From assembly GCA_013400975.1 (NCBI GenBank), contig WBMZ01006400.1, positions 62,001 to 126,000 on the forward strand: a stretch of DNA of 64,000 nucleotides. The letters run 5' to 3'. The notes beneath the pieces are model-generated. The model was not told the origin of the DNA. It ran no database searches and saw only the letters and a program-made list of their open reading frames with translations. The first letter of the stretch is position 1; the number at the start of each line of letters is the position of its first letter. Of this stretch, positions 11,258-23,995 are shown one piece after another. The stretch comes from Atrichornis clamosus (lineage: Eukaryota; Chordata; Aves; Passeriformes; Menuridae). Position numbers and translations under genes: made by a program.

Positions 11258-14200
11258 TTAAATAATCTAGCAATTCATTTGCATTTTCATAGCATTTATT
11301 CTCATCGTATAAGACTCAAAAATAATATAGAAGGAAATTACTGTACCTGCAGCTTTTTAAAACATTTGCTCATGAAAAATATTAGGCTTTTGCTAATTCT
11401 TCAGCAATTTAATAGTCCCATCATCCTGCTTCTTTCAAACAGAAGAAAACCATTTGTTTGGTTTTGCTGTATTAGGTATTTTTAAAGAGGGGCAGTGTAT
11501 AGTCTGTCAGTAATATAATTATTAGATAATATGCTTGAATTTTAAATTTATGAAAAAGAAACATTGAGGTTTTAGCTAATCTTCAGTGAAAAAGAGATAG
11601 TACAGCTTTTGTGAAATAAACCACATAATCAGATTAGCTTTAGAGCGCTGATTACTGTACTTCACATTCAAATAAATGCCAACGAATAACTTAACTTGAT
11701 ATAGTAGTTAAGCTAAAAATGCAGAATTGACAGAATATGGAAGTTCTTTGATCTTTTGTAGGTGTTCAATGTACTCTCAATGCTGCTTGATGAGTGACTA
11801 CAATTCATAATGTTTTAAAAATAAACCTCTATGCACAGGGGGCCTTTTTAACTTTAAGATTGTGCTTTTATTATATAACTCCTGCTTTGACTTTGAAGAT
11901 TTTTTTATATTTTTATTTAAACAACATATTTTATTCTCATCTTTGAAATCAGAATTAGGAGCTAAAATAGGTTTGTAAAAGAGGGAGAAAGTTGACTCAG
12001 ATACTTTTTCATGAAGATATTAAAAATATGGTCAGCAGGCTAAGGTTCTCATTTACTTTCCCTTTCAAAGCTGATAAAAAGTGACAAGAATCAATTTGGG
12101 TTCATTCTTGTAGTATCTAGGTACATTTTTCTGAATGTCATGTTCAGACAGGCCTGCCTTCAAATTTGTCTCCCATTTCCTATTCACTCAGTCAGCATAG
12201 GAAAAAAATTGTGTAAAACAGGAAGGGATATAACAAATGGGGAATAAGCCTCCCCATCACTTCCCAACACCACCCCTGCTTACTCCCAACATCATCTAAA
12301 AACCAGTCAATTTTTTCTAAGAAATACAGGTAGTCCAGAATTAAGATTGACAGGAAGATTTACTCTCTCTCAGAAAATTTTAACAAAGCAGCAAATTACT
12401 TTTTTCCAACTGGAAGAATTTTTACCTTTTAGCCAAGCTTCTCCTATCACTTTCTGCTGGTACTGGATCAAGCTGCTGAAGTTTTTTTCTTTAAATTGCA
12501 AATGATTCATTCCCTTGGCAACTTTTGTTGTGCAGTAGACAAAAGGGTTGGTTATTTCAGGTTTCCCATACAACATTTTGGAGACTGGAAGCAGGAAGCT
12601 CCAGTCAGTACACAAATTGTGCTTGGCTCACCAAAGTCTGCATCAGGACAATTTGTGTAGAGCAACAAGGGCAGCAAGATAATGGGGGCAAAGCATTCAG
12701 CCCAGCTAAAAATCCACCTTTGGGCAGCTATTGAGGTTGGTAAGATACGGGAGAGAGATTGTATGTCACAAACTGTTCTTTATTTATTTAACTATGCTTT
12801 GAATTTGCCCCCATAGGAATTTTTGATGTGAAACAATTCTGTTGGTGCTGCACTGCTGAAATATGGTCATCAATTTAAATAGAACAGAATGGACTGGGCT
12901 GTGCACATTCTACAAGAGAAAAGTGAAAGAGATTTTGGTGTAAAGACCTGAACGTACTTCAGGGAAAGGGAGAGAAATTCATCTTTTCAGTAGACATGAA
13001 TTCTAACATAGGTGTGAGCATGTCCATGGAAAACTGGGAGACAGAAACACTGTTCTAGTGAGCCCAGTCAACATTTTACTTTGCTTGTCTCTGTAGGGTA
13101 TAAAGATCTCAGGAGTGTTTCTGTCAAAAATCACAATCAAAATCATCAGACCCTGGTTCCTGCATGTTCTGAAACTCATTTCGTCCTGACTTATGTTGAA
13201 ACCCCAGTTTCATAGACTCCCCCAACCACACACACTCTGAAGGGACATATTAGTTAAAGTTCCTAATTCAGTGTTTTGCCATTTCATGTCAGCATGATGA
13301 TTTTATATTATATAATTTTTATAATTGTCATTTTTGGGGGGTTTTGGCCTTCTTGGCATTTGTACCAGAGTACCAAAATAAATGTTTATTTCAAGTTCAT
13401 GTTAGAATAAAACCTCAGTCTTTCAGTAAACTGTAAAAGGGGCATTGGTGGCTAAAAAGACTCAGCTGCCTGTTTCTGCTCAAATGCTAGCAACAGAAAC
13501 AATCTCTCTCCATGATTAAGTGCTCTCACATGACCCTGTAAGTTGATCTTATGAGGGATTTTGTGAAAAACTGTGGTCTTGAGCATGCAACAGTGACTAA
13601 ATTCCTCACAAATCACGTATGATTTACATAACTGAGTGTCTCGGCTCTCACACAGTCAGCACTAGACCTACTTACTAACACATGAAAAATGCACTCTCAG
13701 ACTTGGCACATGGCTCCTGCAGCTGCCAAATACACCCCCTGTGAGACGGGAGCAGGTTGATGAGGAGGGCAATGAGATCATTTGCAACACTGCTAGCGAC
13801 AGGAAGAAGAATGAGAATTGTGTTTATCTTGTTAGAGATTTTCTGATCATATTAGTGATTTCATTATGCTGTTCCTAGAGACCAAATCTTTAAAAATGGC
13901 ACAGAGTTCAAAAATGCCCCATGAAAATTGCTGCTATAAATCAGACTCACACCACATTAAAAGCACAGGAATTATACAATGTCATGGAAATTCAGACACC
14001 CCTTTAAGTTGGTGTCTGAGTGCCCTTTTGCACTGATATTCACACTGGTGAACCTATCTCCATCCCATGCATTTGTCCTAGTGCCTGGTTTCTGGCACAG
14101 TCAGACTTCACCACAGGCTATGGGCACATTTTCTTTTGTGCTTTCATGTAAACCCTGAAAAACGAGGTGTCTGAGTTACAGAAGGGAAGGACTTCGAGTT

Positions 14201-15099
14201 ACTGAAGAGAAAACTTCAGAGCAGTAAGTGCAGCTCAGTCACGATCAGAAAAGGCACAAATTCTTTTAAATGCTCAGAAAGTTTCCAGCTGGATAGAAGA
14301 ATTTTAAAACGTGAATTTCAAAAGTTCGGATGGAATAAGAAAATCTACACTGGATGTTATTTGACTCTTTAAACACAAAAAATGACATCTAATCCATCAA
14401 TCATCAGTTTGAGGTGCCTGTAACAAAATTGGAGGAATGCTAACAATCTGCATGTAGTTCTAGGACTTGCTCTTTTTTGGTGCATGTGCCCATAACCAGT
14501 TTCTTTATACAAATTAATTTACCTTCTCTTTCCCCCCTCCTTAAAACAATAAAAAGTCCTTCTCTACCTGTACATAATCTTTCTGCCTAGCTTCATGTGC
14601 CAGATGATCTCATCTCCTGTTTATCAAACAACAGAAATAACAATAATAATATAAAGATTGCTTTTTGGAGTCATCACAAACCACTTCTTATTAAAAGACG
14701 TTCTCTCACAATGTAGAGCTGTTGTGATTTACTCAATCCCTTGGGCATAAATCCAAGCTATGTAACATAAATGACTGCAGAAAACTGTACCATTAGTAAA
14801 CCTAAATATATTTTAAGAGGTGACTACTAATCTAGGAAAGGATATGCTTACATTCTTTCAAAAGGACTTCTCTGGTGAAGATGTGGGCTGTAGATGAAGA
14901 TGAGAGCAGTATAATAATTAATAAAAAAACCTTTACCACTATCTGTTTCAGAGTAATCCCCTTTCTGGAGTTGCACTATGATAAATAAAAGTTATATGAT
15001 ATAAATATATTCATATCATTCCATGTGTCATATATAGGAATCTTAAATTTTACATGAAAGGCAAGACAAAAAAAAAAGTAGTAAGATTTAGAATGCAAG

Positions 15100-15154
15100 T
15101 ATACAAGATATATATTTAGAATATATATAGAATACAAATATACAAGGATACAAG
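15100..15154. repeat. AT-rich simple or degenerate repeat
   Basis: Runs of TATATA interspersed with repeated 'atacaag' and 'agaata' words make a degenerate, low-complexity tract. There is no coding potential. Confidence 0.6.
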
Positions 15155-17717
15155 ACTTGAGGGGGTGGGGAATATGACTCTGAGTGCTTTCCTTTTGTTT
15201 TCAAAGAAAAAAATTTAGGGAAATTTTGTCTCAAGACAAAAATCTAGGGATTTCAGTATGCGTGAAGGGACTGTGAACAGAAATTGGATCAGACCCTCTG
15301 TGAAGTGAAACACAAACTGTTTTTCTATGTGTTTTAAATTTCACTGGATTTGCCCACTCATATTTTTAACAGGGAAGAAAAAGTGAGCTTATAATATATT
15401 TAGTTAAGATATGCTATTTCCTCAAAAATTTGAGAAGAGGTGCCAGAATGTCCTGGACTCTGTGTAAGAAAAGGAAACATCATTCATCAATATTAACTTA
15501 AAAACTTAGGAAGATTCCATTATGGACTTTATATTTGCTGTCCAAATAAAAAGCATCTAGTCTTCATAAAGGGAGAATAAACAGATTGATTTTTTGAGAT
15601 ACTGAGAATTCTTTTGCAATACAAGAGGCGTAAAGACAGAAATAGACACTTGGCTTAATTTCTTCTGTATTTTGACAATCTACAGAAAAAGTGGCAGACA
15701 GGATTTAGCCAGAATACAGAATCCTCTCATCCTGGACAGATCAGAAGTACCACTCTACTGGGATTTTCTAACAAATGCTGGGATTCTGGATGCTATTAAA
15801 AGGGAATATCTATATCTATATCAGGAGGGTGGGGATTAACAGCAGCACTGCACATAGGAAGGGAAAATCAAGACTACCTGATAGTAAAGAACAGTAGTGC
15901 ACAGAGAACTTTAATTAGATGTGTTTTGATACACAGGTCCTGCTTTGTTGTCTCGTCTCTTTGAATTAATGACAGCACTATTGGGACAGCACCACTCAAC
16001 TGCAAATCAGTTCCCAGCCCCCTTAATAAAAATTACTATAGCACGTCCCCCAGACTGAAGATTTTGGCATTGAACATCAGTAAAATGCTTTTGAAGGTGT
16101 CTCAGTTGGCATGCCCAGATGAATTCAGGTAAATTTCCCACAAAATGCACAAAAATATTTAAAAGATGACAGTATTTTTATAGATTAAGCCAACAAAGAA
16201 TTTCCCATCTCAGTAGTGTTACACACAGCCTTCCTATTAAAACTTATTTGTTCATTTTGTCTATATTATGTCTTAATTATTAGGTGTTTGAAAAGTCAAT
16301 TGGCTGAGGACTGTGGCTGTATTGTAACAGTACTTCAAATTGCTTTAGCAGCATCTGAGCCAGCATCTCCTCTGTCATACTTTGTTTCACTCACAGTAAC
16401 TCCAAAAAAGATGAACCCAATGCTCATTACCCGTTATCTTATTTTGCTGCATCAATGTCACAGTTTTTGCTGCTTCTCTGACATCTCTCTCTGTGATAAG
16501 TACTGGTGTAATTTTTCATCCTTTTTTCCCCATTTTAGTTTTCTGTTTTTCTTTAAAATTATGCATGTTTAGGTTCTTACCACGATATTGGCACGTTGGC
16601 CTCATTCTCAGTCACTCTCTCACAAGCCTGGCGTGCTGTCTCTGCTGTGCTGTGCCTTAACCTTCCTGGCAGCAACACGTCTCTCATTACCACATTATGT
16701 CACAACCAGCAAATCCCTGATTCTGGTATGATGCACATCACTCTTCTCTGCACTTGCAACACAAAAGGTGCCCTTACAGCTTTCCTTGTCTGAGCAATTA
16801 ATGTCCCATGATACTGCCAAATTATCTAGGAACTCAACTTCGCATCTGAAGCTGCAAATAGAACAAGCAGATTGTCTGATGTGCTCTTGGCTCAAAAAAA
16901 GTCTAAATAAAACACCATAGCGGTAGAGGGGCAAGAAAAATAAAGAAGTGATGTCACAGATGGTCTGATGTAATGGATGATTGTGGCATTTTGGAAATAT
17001 TATGCATTTGAATATAAACAAAATGTGTGGTGGTTAAAATATGTGCTGGTGATGGTGGGCATACTTACCTGTTACATGGTTTTTCTTTGCCCCTGAAGGA
17101 TTCTACAACTCTGTAAATAACCAAGCTATATATAAAAAATATACAGAGGGCTATTAACCCAACTATTTAATAGATAAAACCCATCTTACTGAAGTGAAAG
17201 TTTATGAAAACAATAGAAAAATATCTTGATAAGGCTAAGCTATTGAAAAGAAGACACACAATAGACACCTTAAAAATAAAAGATATAGGACTGCCAGTTT
17301 GTGAGAATAAAATGCATCCCATGAGCACTCTATCACTGGTGATGTAATCCATTAAAATAAATATATTTAATGGTGCAGAACAGGTAAATAACTATTTCTT
17401 AAGCAGTAAATGTAGGACCAGACCTTGGAAATTTAAATTGTATAATTTACAGAATGGATTTTTTCCATGTTACACTTCAGTTCTCAATTGCTTAACATGA
17501 AAGTTGTTGCCTTCCAGCCCATAAAAATTCAACAGGATTTCTCAGAGAAATCCATCTTTGCCGCTCTTCAAAAAAGAGCTGGGTTTTTTTCAGGCAGAAT
17601 GATATATTCCTTTTTTTCTGTTACTACAGGAAATATCGCCATGACTTGCCCTTATGATACAGGTGACTTTAGCTGTCAGATGGTTACACTCCCCTTATGT
17701 TTACAATCTAATCGTGT

Positions 17718-17756
17718 ATATACCCCATTTTACAGAGAGGACACACAGTAGCCAAA
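17718..17756 (-). mobile_element. Short MIR/L2-like relic
   Basis: The words 'ccccattttacaga' and, immediately after, 'gaggacacacagtagcc' resemble two blocks of the reverse-complemented MIR/L2 3' region (the 'ccccattttacaga' block and the 'aaggtcacacagctagt' block), with the stretch between them deleted. It is only about 39 bases, so chance similarity is possible. Confidence 0.35.
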
Positions 17757-19970
17757 TAACTATTTATGACTATGAAAATATACTTTATCATGGTCTTATA
17801 AAAATTTCTGATCATGAAAATAACAACAATTACTTGACCTGGAAGATAAAGTTAAAATAGGGACACCATATATCAATGTGGTAGTCAATTCATCAGACAG
17901 TTCTGAAACTACCTAAACATCAGAATACAGTAATATCTGAGAGTGCAAAATGGGAAATAGAAATGGCAACTGCTGAGCTGGAGAATGGGTTTGAAAATCT
18001 GGATTTGTAAATGTATTTGGCCATCAAGCACCCTTTCACAGAAAGCACACCAGATCTCTCAGCATCACTAATTCCCTGCTTCCACACAGTGCAAAACTGA
18101 TTGCCACTCTTTTGGCTATTCAGGGTTCAGAAACCTGTGGGAAATCTTCATTACCACCTTTCAATGACACCTTAACAAGAGGAAGCAGAAGAGAGAGACC
18201 TAAATGCTTCAGCTTAAAGAGAAAAGAAAAGCAGATTTATGTCATGCTTTGTTTTTGCACCTTGGCAAAAAAAAAAAATATAATTATTGAAAACTCCTTA
18301 ATTTTATTACAGAGACCTTGACAAAGACAATTCCTTGCTAATGCACTGATGATGTTTCAGGATTCTATAGTGCCACCTTTTTCTTTAGATTTTTTTTTAA
18401 AAGAATTTCTTTCATTGTAACTATTTTTCTATTTTTTCTTTATTCCGTGCACAGCAAGCAAATATAATAAACTTCTTTGAGAGAAAAAAAAAAAGACTGG
18501 TATAAAATTGTCCATTCTTTATATAATTTTAGGAGGAAAATAGTTAACATTTTATCCTCATGACTTGCAAATGAAAGAAAATAATAATGCTTAGCAAAAG
18601 ACATTAGAAGAACACATTTACCATGAATCATACTGCCCTTGAAGGTGCAGCTTAAAAAAGCAGAGAAATAGATTTGACACCACTTGGACTTGCAGCTTGG
18701 ACATGCTGCATTAAACTGTTCAAAATTAATTTAATCTGAGCATGGAGAATAATAGCCTCTCAGTTCAAGGCTTCTGATAGCAGTAATTTGCACTCGAAAG
18801 TACTTCCAAAGGGGAAGAATAAATGAAGGGCGACTCTCCAAAACTGAGTGAGCAAATGTATTCACTAAACGAAAGCCTCTTGATCACACTGTAAAGGAGC
18901 ATTCAGGAGAACGACACATTCCATATCATTTTGTGGCTTAGGAATTTTTTCTTCAACTGCTCACTGCTACAAAGAAAGACACTGTTCTTCCTCGAATGAT
19001 GATGGGGTAAGGAGCTATTTACCTAAAGCTCTTGCATTTTACCTCAAAACCTGTGTGATCCACTTGCCTTAGAACTGGACAACTTAGATTTGTGTAGTGA
19101 AAAATCCTCTTATTACCCTTGCAAAGGCAATTGTAGACTAATTCCATACAGGGTATTGGCAACTCCCCTTGCTTTATCAGCAGCAGACCAAGATATAACT
19201 GTAATAAAGTGTTAACACTCCAGCCATTAAAAAGTACCTTATCAACTCAAACCACTTCTATGTTTCATGAAAGTCATATACTCTTCACTTACACATTTAT
19301 AACTTTCAATTCCATTTGCCATACCTGCAGCAACAATCTTTTGGTAGCAGTTTCCCTTTTTGCTCAGCTCCTAGGAGGCAGTGTGATCTCTTTGAAAGGT
19401 CTCTGGCACATGAGGTAACACACACTGTTTCTCTGCTTTTGCTTCAGATGTATTTGGAGTTTTATGTCAGCATCAGCTCAACAAGCACTGCTCGTGTCAC
19501 AACAAACTGGGTGCCTGAACAGGGAGATCTTGTTGCCTTCAAAAATCCTACATGGGCAGAGATACCCAACACAGACTGCAAGGCTGTTCTCCACTGTTAG
19601 TGTTTGGCCTTTGCTGTGACTTCTGCAGCCCAAAATGAGTGTCCCAAAGTATTTTTCAAGAGTAACAGCAAAGTCTGACCTGTGTCAAGTCTGGGGAAGA
19701 CTGTAGGGAGAATCACAGGGCTCAGAAGTTGATCAACAATTTTGTGAAACATAATGGTGTAGTCTGAAGGAGGTGAAAGACGGGGAAGGGAACTGGTGTT
19801 GCTGAAAAATGTGGATTTGGTAAAAGCAAATATATTAGAACTTTCAGGAGACTTCAAGTTTTACTTTTAAACAGAAAGGGAGGAGTGTTACAGGGACAGG
19901 GAAGAACTGGGAAATTATCTTCACCTTTTCATTCAATCTTCTGATTCTTTCTGAATGATCTTCCTACATC

Positions 19971-19990
19971 ATAATAATAATAATAATAAA
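19971..19990. repeat. (ATA)n microsatellite
   Basis: About six consecutive ATA/TAA units are directly visible, followed by 'aacag'. Such short trinucleotide arrays are usually length-polymorphic. Confidence 0.85.
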
Positions 19991-20247
19991 CAGTACGCAT
20001 GATCTCCCTTTATTCATAAAGCAGGCTAGCCAGTATCCCAACTACAGTTAATCAGGCAGCTCTAGCAAGGAAGCAGTGAAATACCTGTGAGCATCAGGGC
20101 ACCCTGGTAACAGGCAGCAGTGAGATGACTGAAAGCCCCCAGGCATGCAGTAAAGTCTTGGGCTGTCTCTTTTAGGGTCTTGAGTAGTCTCTTGGGTTGT
20201 ATTTTTTTAGCCACACCTCTGAAGGGAAAAGCCAAGAATATGTTTGG

Positions 20248-20261
20248 GTATGTATGTATGT
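20248..20261. repeat. Short (GTAT)n microsatellite
   Basis: About three and a half GTAT units lie next to further TGTAT words up to about 20276. This is a minor simple repeat. Confidence 0.6.
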
Positions 20262-21498
20262 TTACGAATGTGTATGCACACAGAAACACAACATCTTTCT
20301 TTTAGTAAATCCAGCATTGTTGGGAGCTGAATCCTGTGGTTGTAGACCACTAGACAAATTGTCTGCTTAAGTGAATAATAATTACTAATATACTTTCTAG
20401 GCAGAGAAGTATGGACAATGGTTTACCTTACAGTGTACTGACAGAATGAAACAGCTCTATTCAGTGAAAACTAAAATTGTAAACCAAACTGAGTTCTTGA
20501 CTTTACATCTTTTTGATAAAAAAAAAATATCTTATTTTTCTCCTTTTTTTTGGTACAAGTTAAAAGTCTCAACTTTTTTGGGTGAGTTTATTGGCTGTGA
20601 GAAAGTCTTAGGAAGAGATAGGAAGTTTCAACAAAGAATGGAAGAGTAAATAAAGTATTAGTATTCAAATTTGATTTCTAATCCCACAGTTGCATTACTT
20701 TTGCAAATTTACAACAAAGAAAGCCAAAAGGTCTTTTTGAATTCTCTGGTACCACTTAATTTCTTCTGAATAATTTACCTGCCACTAGCTGTTTGCTCTA
20801 TAATAATTCAAAGAAAACTGGTTATGCCAAAAATCTAAAAAAAATAGAAAAGTGCTTCTAGAATGCATTAAAACATTAGAATAAATTGAAAGCCTTCAGG
20901 ATATTGTAACTCATATGCAGCTGGTATAAATAATATTGCCAAATACTAGCACTTAAAAGACCAAAACTACTCTAGACATGATGCTTCTGGTACCTGTCAT
21001 CAGATCAAAATCAGAGGATAAACTGTGAATTTACATTGTCTTTATGCAAATTAATCTTTGAATAAAATGCAGGATGCAAGTGTTTGAGGGCTTTTCCTTT
21101 TATGTCCAAGAGCTTTCTTAAAACACCTGAATTTCTAATGTTCTATGATTAAAAAAAGGGAAGGATATATCAGTTTGCTCTTTCCAGCACACAGCCCATT
21201 TAGTTGGCTTAGTTAATTTATCTAATTCCATTTGAAGTACACTGGTATTTAACCCTTGACTTGGCAGATGAATTAGCATAGCAATATTGAGTGACTTATG
21301 GGATAACTGCCCTGCAAGTTAGCAAGTAATTGATGTTAGAAAACATAATAAAATAAAGTATATTACCCCACATTTTAGTTCCTTAAGCATATTAGCAACA
21401 GTGAATTACATTGAGAAAATAATGACTGGTCAACATTTCAGCTCATTTCTCTCTTTCAAAAATCAAGTTCAGTTCTGCATCCACTATTTTTTCACAAG

Positions 21499-22051
21499 TG
21501 TACTGGTTTTGGCTTCACAGCAGGTGGTTTGGATTTTTGATGAAAACTGTGTTGATAACTGAGGGATGTTTTAGTTATTGCTGAACAGCACTGACCCAGA
21601 ACCAAGGCTTTTTTTTCTTCTCCTCATCCCACCCCACCAGCAAGGAGGCTGGGAGTGAATGAGGAGCTGGGAGGGGACACAGGCAGGACAGCTGTTCCCA
21701 GCTGACCCGAGGGATATCCCAGATCATACGGCCTCATGCTCTGCATATAAATCTGGGGAGAAGGAGAAAGAGGGGATGTTTGGAGTGATGGTGTTTGTCT
21801 TCCCAAGCCATCACTACACGTGATGGAGCCCTGCTGTCCTGGGGATGCTGAACACCTGCCTGACTTGGGGAAGAGGGGAATGAATTCCTTGGTTTTCTTT
21901 GGTGGTGTGGCTCTTGCTTTCCCTGTTAAACTGTCTGTATCTCGACCCACGAGTTCCCCCACTTTTACCCTCCAGTTCTCCCAGCCATCCCAGCGGTGGG
22001 AAGCGAGCGAGTGCTGTGTGGGGCTGAGGGGCCGGCTGGGGTAAACCACGA
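21499..22051 (+). mobile_element. Solo LTR of an avian ERVL-like endogenous retrovirus
   Basis: The element begins 'tgtactggttttggct' and carries in order several blocks I know from a common bird LTR family: 'gttgataa' and 'gatgttttagttattgctga'; 'ccaccccaccagc' and 'gggaggggacaca'; 'gggatatcccagatcata' and 'catataaa' (TATA box at 21746-21752); 'gatggagccctgctgtcctg'; 'aactgtctgtatctcgaccc'; and the closing 'ggctggggtaaaccacga'. At about 553 bases it is close to full family length. A body with gag, pol or env is absent on both sides, so this is a solo LTR left by recombination. The flanking five bases ('acaag' and 'gagcc') do not match, so the target duplication is eroded or my right end is off by a few bases. 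The expected ATTAAA polyadenylation signal is mutated to GTTAAA (21925-21930). Minus-strand open frames here (150 codons at 21624-22076) are antisense shadows of the LTR. Confidence 0.9.
21746..21752 (+). promoter_or_regulatory. TATA box of the solo LTR
   Basis: TATAAAT occurs at the place where this LTR family carries its promoter TATA box, shortly after the 'catacggcctcatgctc' block. Transcription, if it still occurs, would run rightwards. Promoter activity of this copy is inferred from family knowledge only. Confidence 0.6.
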
Positions 22052-23940
22052 GAGCCAGGGAGGAGCACTGAATCACCTTTGCTTCAAATCACTGTTCAAG
22101 AGTAAAAACGGATGCCTATCATAAGAATTACCTCATAACTGAACTTGATTTTTGTCAGGAATATACCTTTCAAGAAAAGAAGAAGGGAATAACAGCAACC
22201 TTCAAACTTTGACCAAATTTAGCAACATATCAGGAATAAGTGAAATGGTAATTGATACCAACCCTATTTTTATGTTGACTCGAAGAATGAGTTTTTAGAG
22301 TTTGAACTGTCTCTAAGAGTAAGAAAAAGTTAAAGCTCTTGGTTTTATAATATTTTATAATTTACATATATTTTAAGTGTTTACAGTTCTCAGAGATAAA
22401 AATAAACAAGACAATTACTAGATGTGACACTTTAATTTTGTTAGGCCATAAAGTTTCATGACCCTGGTACATTTGAAAAATAAAAGCTCTAGCACCTTTG
22501 TCAAGAATTAAATGGCATAAGAGCATTTTGCCTAAACATTATATCTTTGCTTTAAAAGATAAGTACAGGCAATTAACCTGTTCAATGACTTCTGACTGCA
22601 CATCAAGCTAAGGAGCCTCCTCAGAGCCCGATACCACTGCATCACCTTTTTCAAAGCAACTTGGACCCACAGTTCAAGCAAAATTTATGCAACCAGGAGA
22701 TTAACAATGTTTATTACTGTTTGAAATTAAAGTATTTCCCTGACAAAGTGAGATTACATCTAAAACTTTTGTATATTTATTCTGGAGTCATCAACTTTGT
22801 TTAAATCCATGGTGCAAGGGCTGTGTAGGTTATCTGAGCTACAGCAGAAGGAGGTGAGCTGTGGCCCTTTCTCCCTCTACGTCTCTCCCATGGCAGGCAC
22901 AGCCAAGGGCACCGGGGAAAGAATTCACAACCCTGTGCTCTTGAAAGGCTTGTTGATGCATAATAGGGAGGGGCCAAACATTTCATGCCTGTTAAGAGGT
23001 ACTTTTTGTACAATAAAATTAGAAGCCCTGGTTTTGTAAATCTTTAACAAACTCATTTTCCTAAAGTGAAGAAATATTGATTGATTTTCACTATCAGACA
23101 GGGAACTATCAGCCACACAGAAAACTTGAGGTAGGCAAGTTATCATTCCTAAAAATGTTGGTTCTTTTAGTTTGGTTTTTTTTTGTATAGGGGAAAAGTA
23201 CTCTGATGGCTGAAAACATTTATAATCATTTACCTTCTAAGGATAAGATGGAGAAAATGAAGATGCCCACAATAATGATAATTCAGAAGAGGAAACCATC
23301 TTTGTGAACTATCTCTGGTATTGCATATAAACCTTTCTGTGTTCACGAGCTCACTAACAAGAGAATTCATAGAAATTTGAAAAGTTTGTGATCCGTTACA
23401 AGGAAGCATCTGTGCAAAATCAATCCTGACTGTAGGAACTTGCATAGGAAACTTGCAGTTATATCCCTCTGTTGGGAGAAAACATTAGATCACAAAGTAA
23501 CTACTCAACCAAGACCAGGCAGAACTACTTTAATTTCTGGCTATTCCACCCAATCTACAGACCACTAAGTATTTCCGTTTGGAGCAGGGATGACGAGTTA
23601 CATTGCTGTGCTAACCAAGCCAAGAGATGAATGTGTGTAAGAGAGAACAGAAGCTGAGGTGAGAATGAAAAATTACTTCTGGCATAGCATTCTACAGAGA
23701 TCTGGACAACCCCAAACCACTAAAGCCCAGTCACGCTTGCAGTCATGCACACTTACATCTACCCGTGCCACAATTTTCATAGCTCACAGAGGATAGATTT
23801 ACTTTTTTTTTTAAGGCACCTGAAAGTATTTATCTTATGTGAAATGTTAGTGACCACAATTTACAAATACAGAAATAACTGAAAATAATGCAAAGTTCTG
23901 CTATCAAGCAAAAAGCCATTATTCTTCAATTTGGCAAAAT
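22052..23940. other. Noncoding stretch between LTR and CR1 scrap
   Basis: No gene is seen. The part at 22480-22800 is free of simple repeats and of balanced composition, and might be conserved noncoding DNA. A weak MIR-like match is listed at 22779-22840. Frames at 22797-23039 (plus) and 22801-23013 (minus) overlap each other on opposite strands and have no recognisable product. Confidence 0.5.
22779..22840 (+). mobile_element. Weak MIR-like match
   Basis: 'ctggagtcat' followed at the right distance by 'tttaaatcc', then 'gggctgtgtagg', resembles the order of MIR blocks 'ctggagtcaga...ttcaaatcc...agctgtgtgacc'. Divergence is high and the match is short, so this is tentative. Confidence 0.25.
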
Positions 23941-23995
23941 TAGTGGTAGGACTCAGTGATCTTAGAGGGTTTTTCCAACCTTAACAATTCTATGA
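23941..23995 (+). mobile_element. CR1 LINE 3'-terminal fragment
   Basis: 'ggactcagtgatcttagagg' followed by 'ttttccaacc' and 'ttaacaattctatga' matches the last about 55 bases of avian CR1 (block '...ggactcgatgatcttagaggtcttttccaacc' and the terminal 'attctatga' octamer). Only the extreme 3' end is present, a typical severe 5' truncation from target-primed reverse transcription. No coding part remains. Confidence 0.85.

Larger units (their letters stand above)
10253..17717. other. Long AT-rich noncoding stretch, no gene seen
   Basis: Open frames are sparse here, and from about 12.7 to 16.2 kb none is long enough to list. A three-copy 9-base tandem lies at 11231-11257 and a TATA/ACAAG-rich simple stretch at about 15100-15154. 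The part at about 14660-14800 has balanced composition without repeats and might be conserved noncoding DNA, but that cannot be judged from one sequence. Frames at 16216-16572 (plus, 118 codons) and 16695-17021 (minus, 108 codons) show no recognisable domain and are regarded as chance. Confidence 0.55.
17757..21498. other. AT-rich noncoding stretch, no gene seen
   Basis: This holds short frames only (under 100 codons), a TAA trinucleotide microsatellite at 19971-19990 and a short GTAT repeat at about 20248-20261. An A-rich run occurs near 18267-18279. No transposon or RNA gene was recognised. The next annotated element begins abruptly with the LTR at 21499. Confidence 0.55.

Noticed and set aside
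16216..16572. 118-codon plus-strand frame rich in Phe, Leu and Cys
   Set aside because: The hydrophobic character comes from T-rich DNA. There is no signal or domain, and it overlaps no other evidence.
21624..22076. 150-codon minus-strand open frame
   Set aside because: It lies antisense within the solo LTR, which is locally GC-rich. The frame has no known domain and reflects LTR composition.
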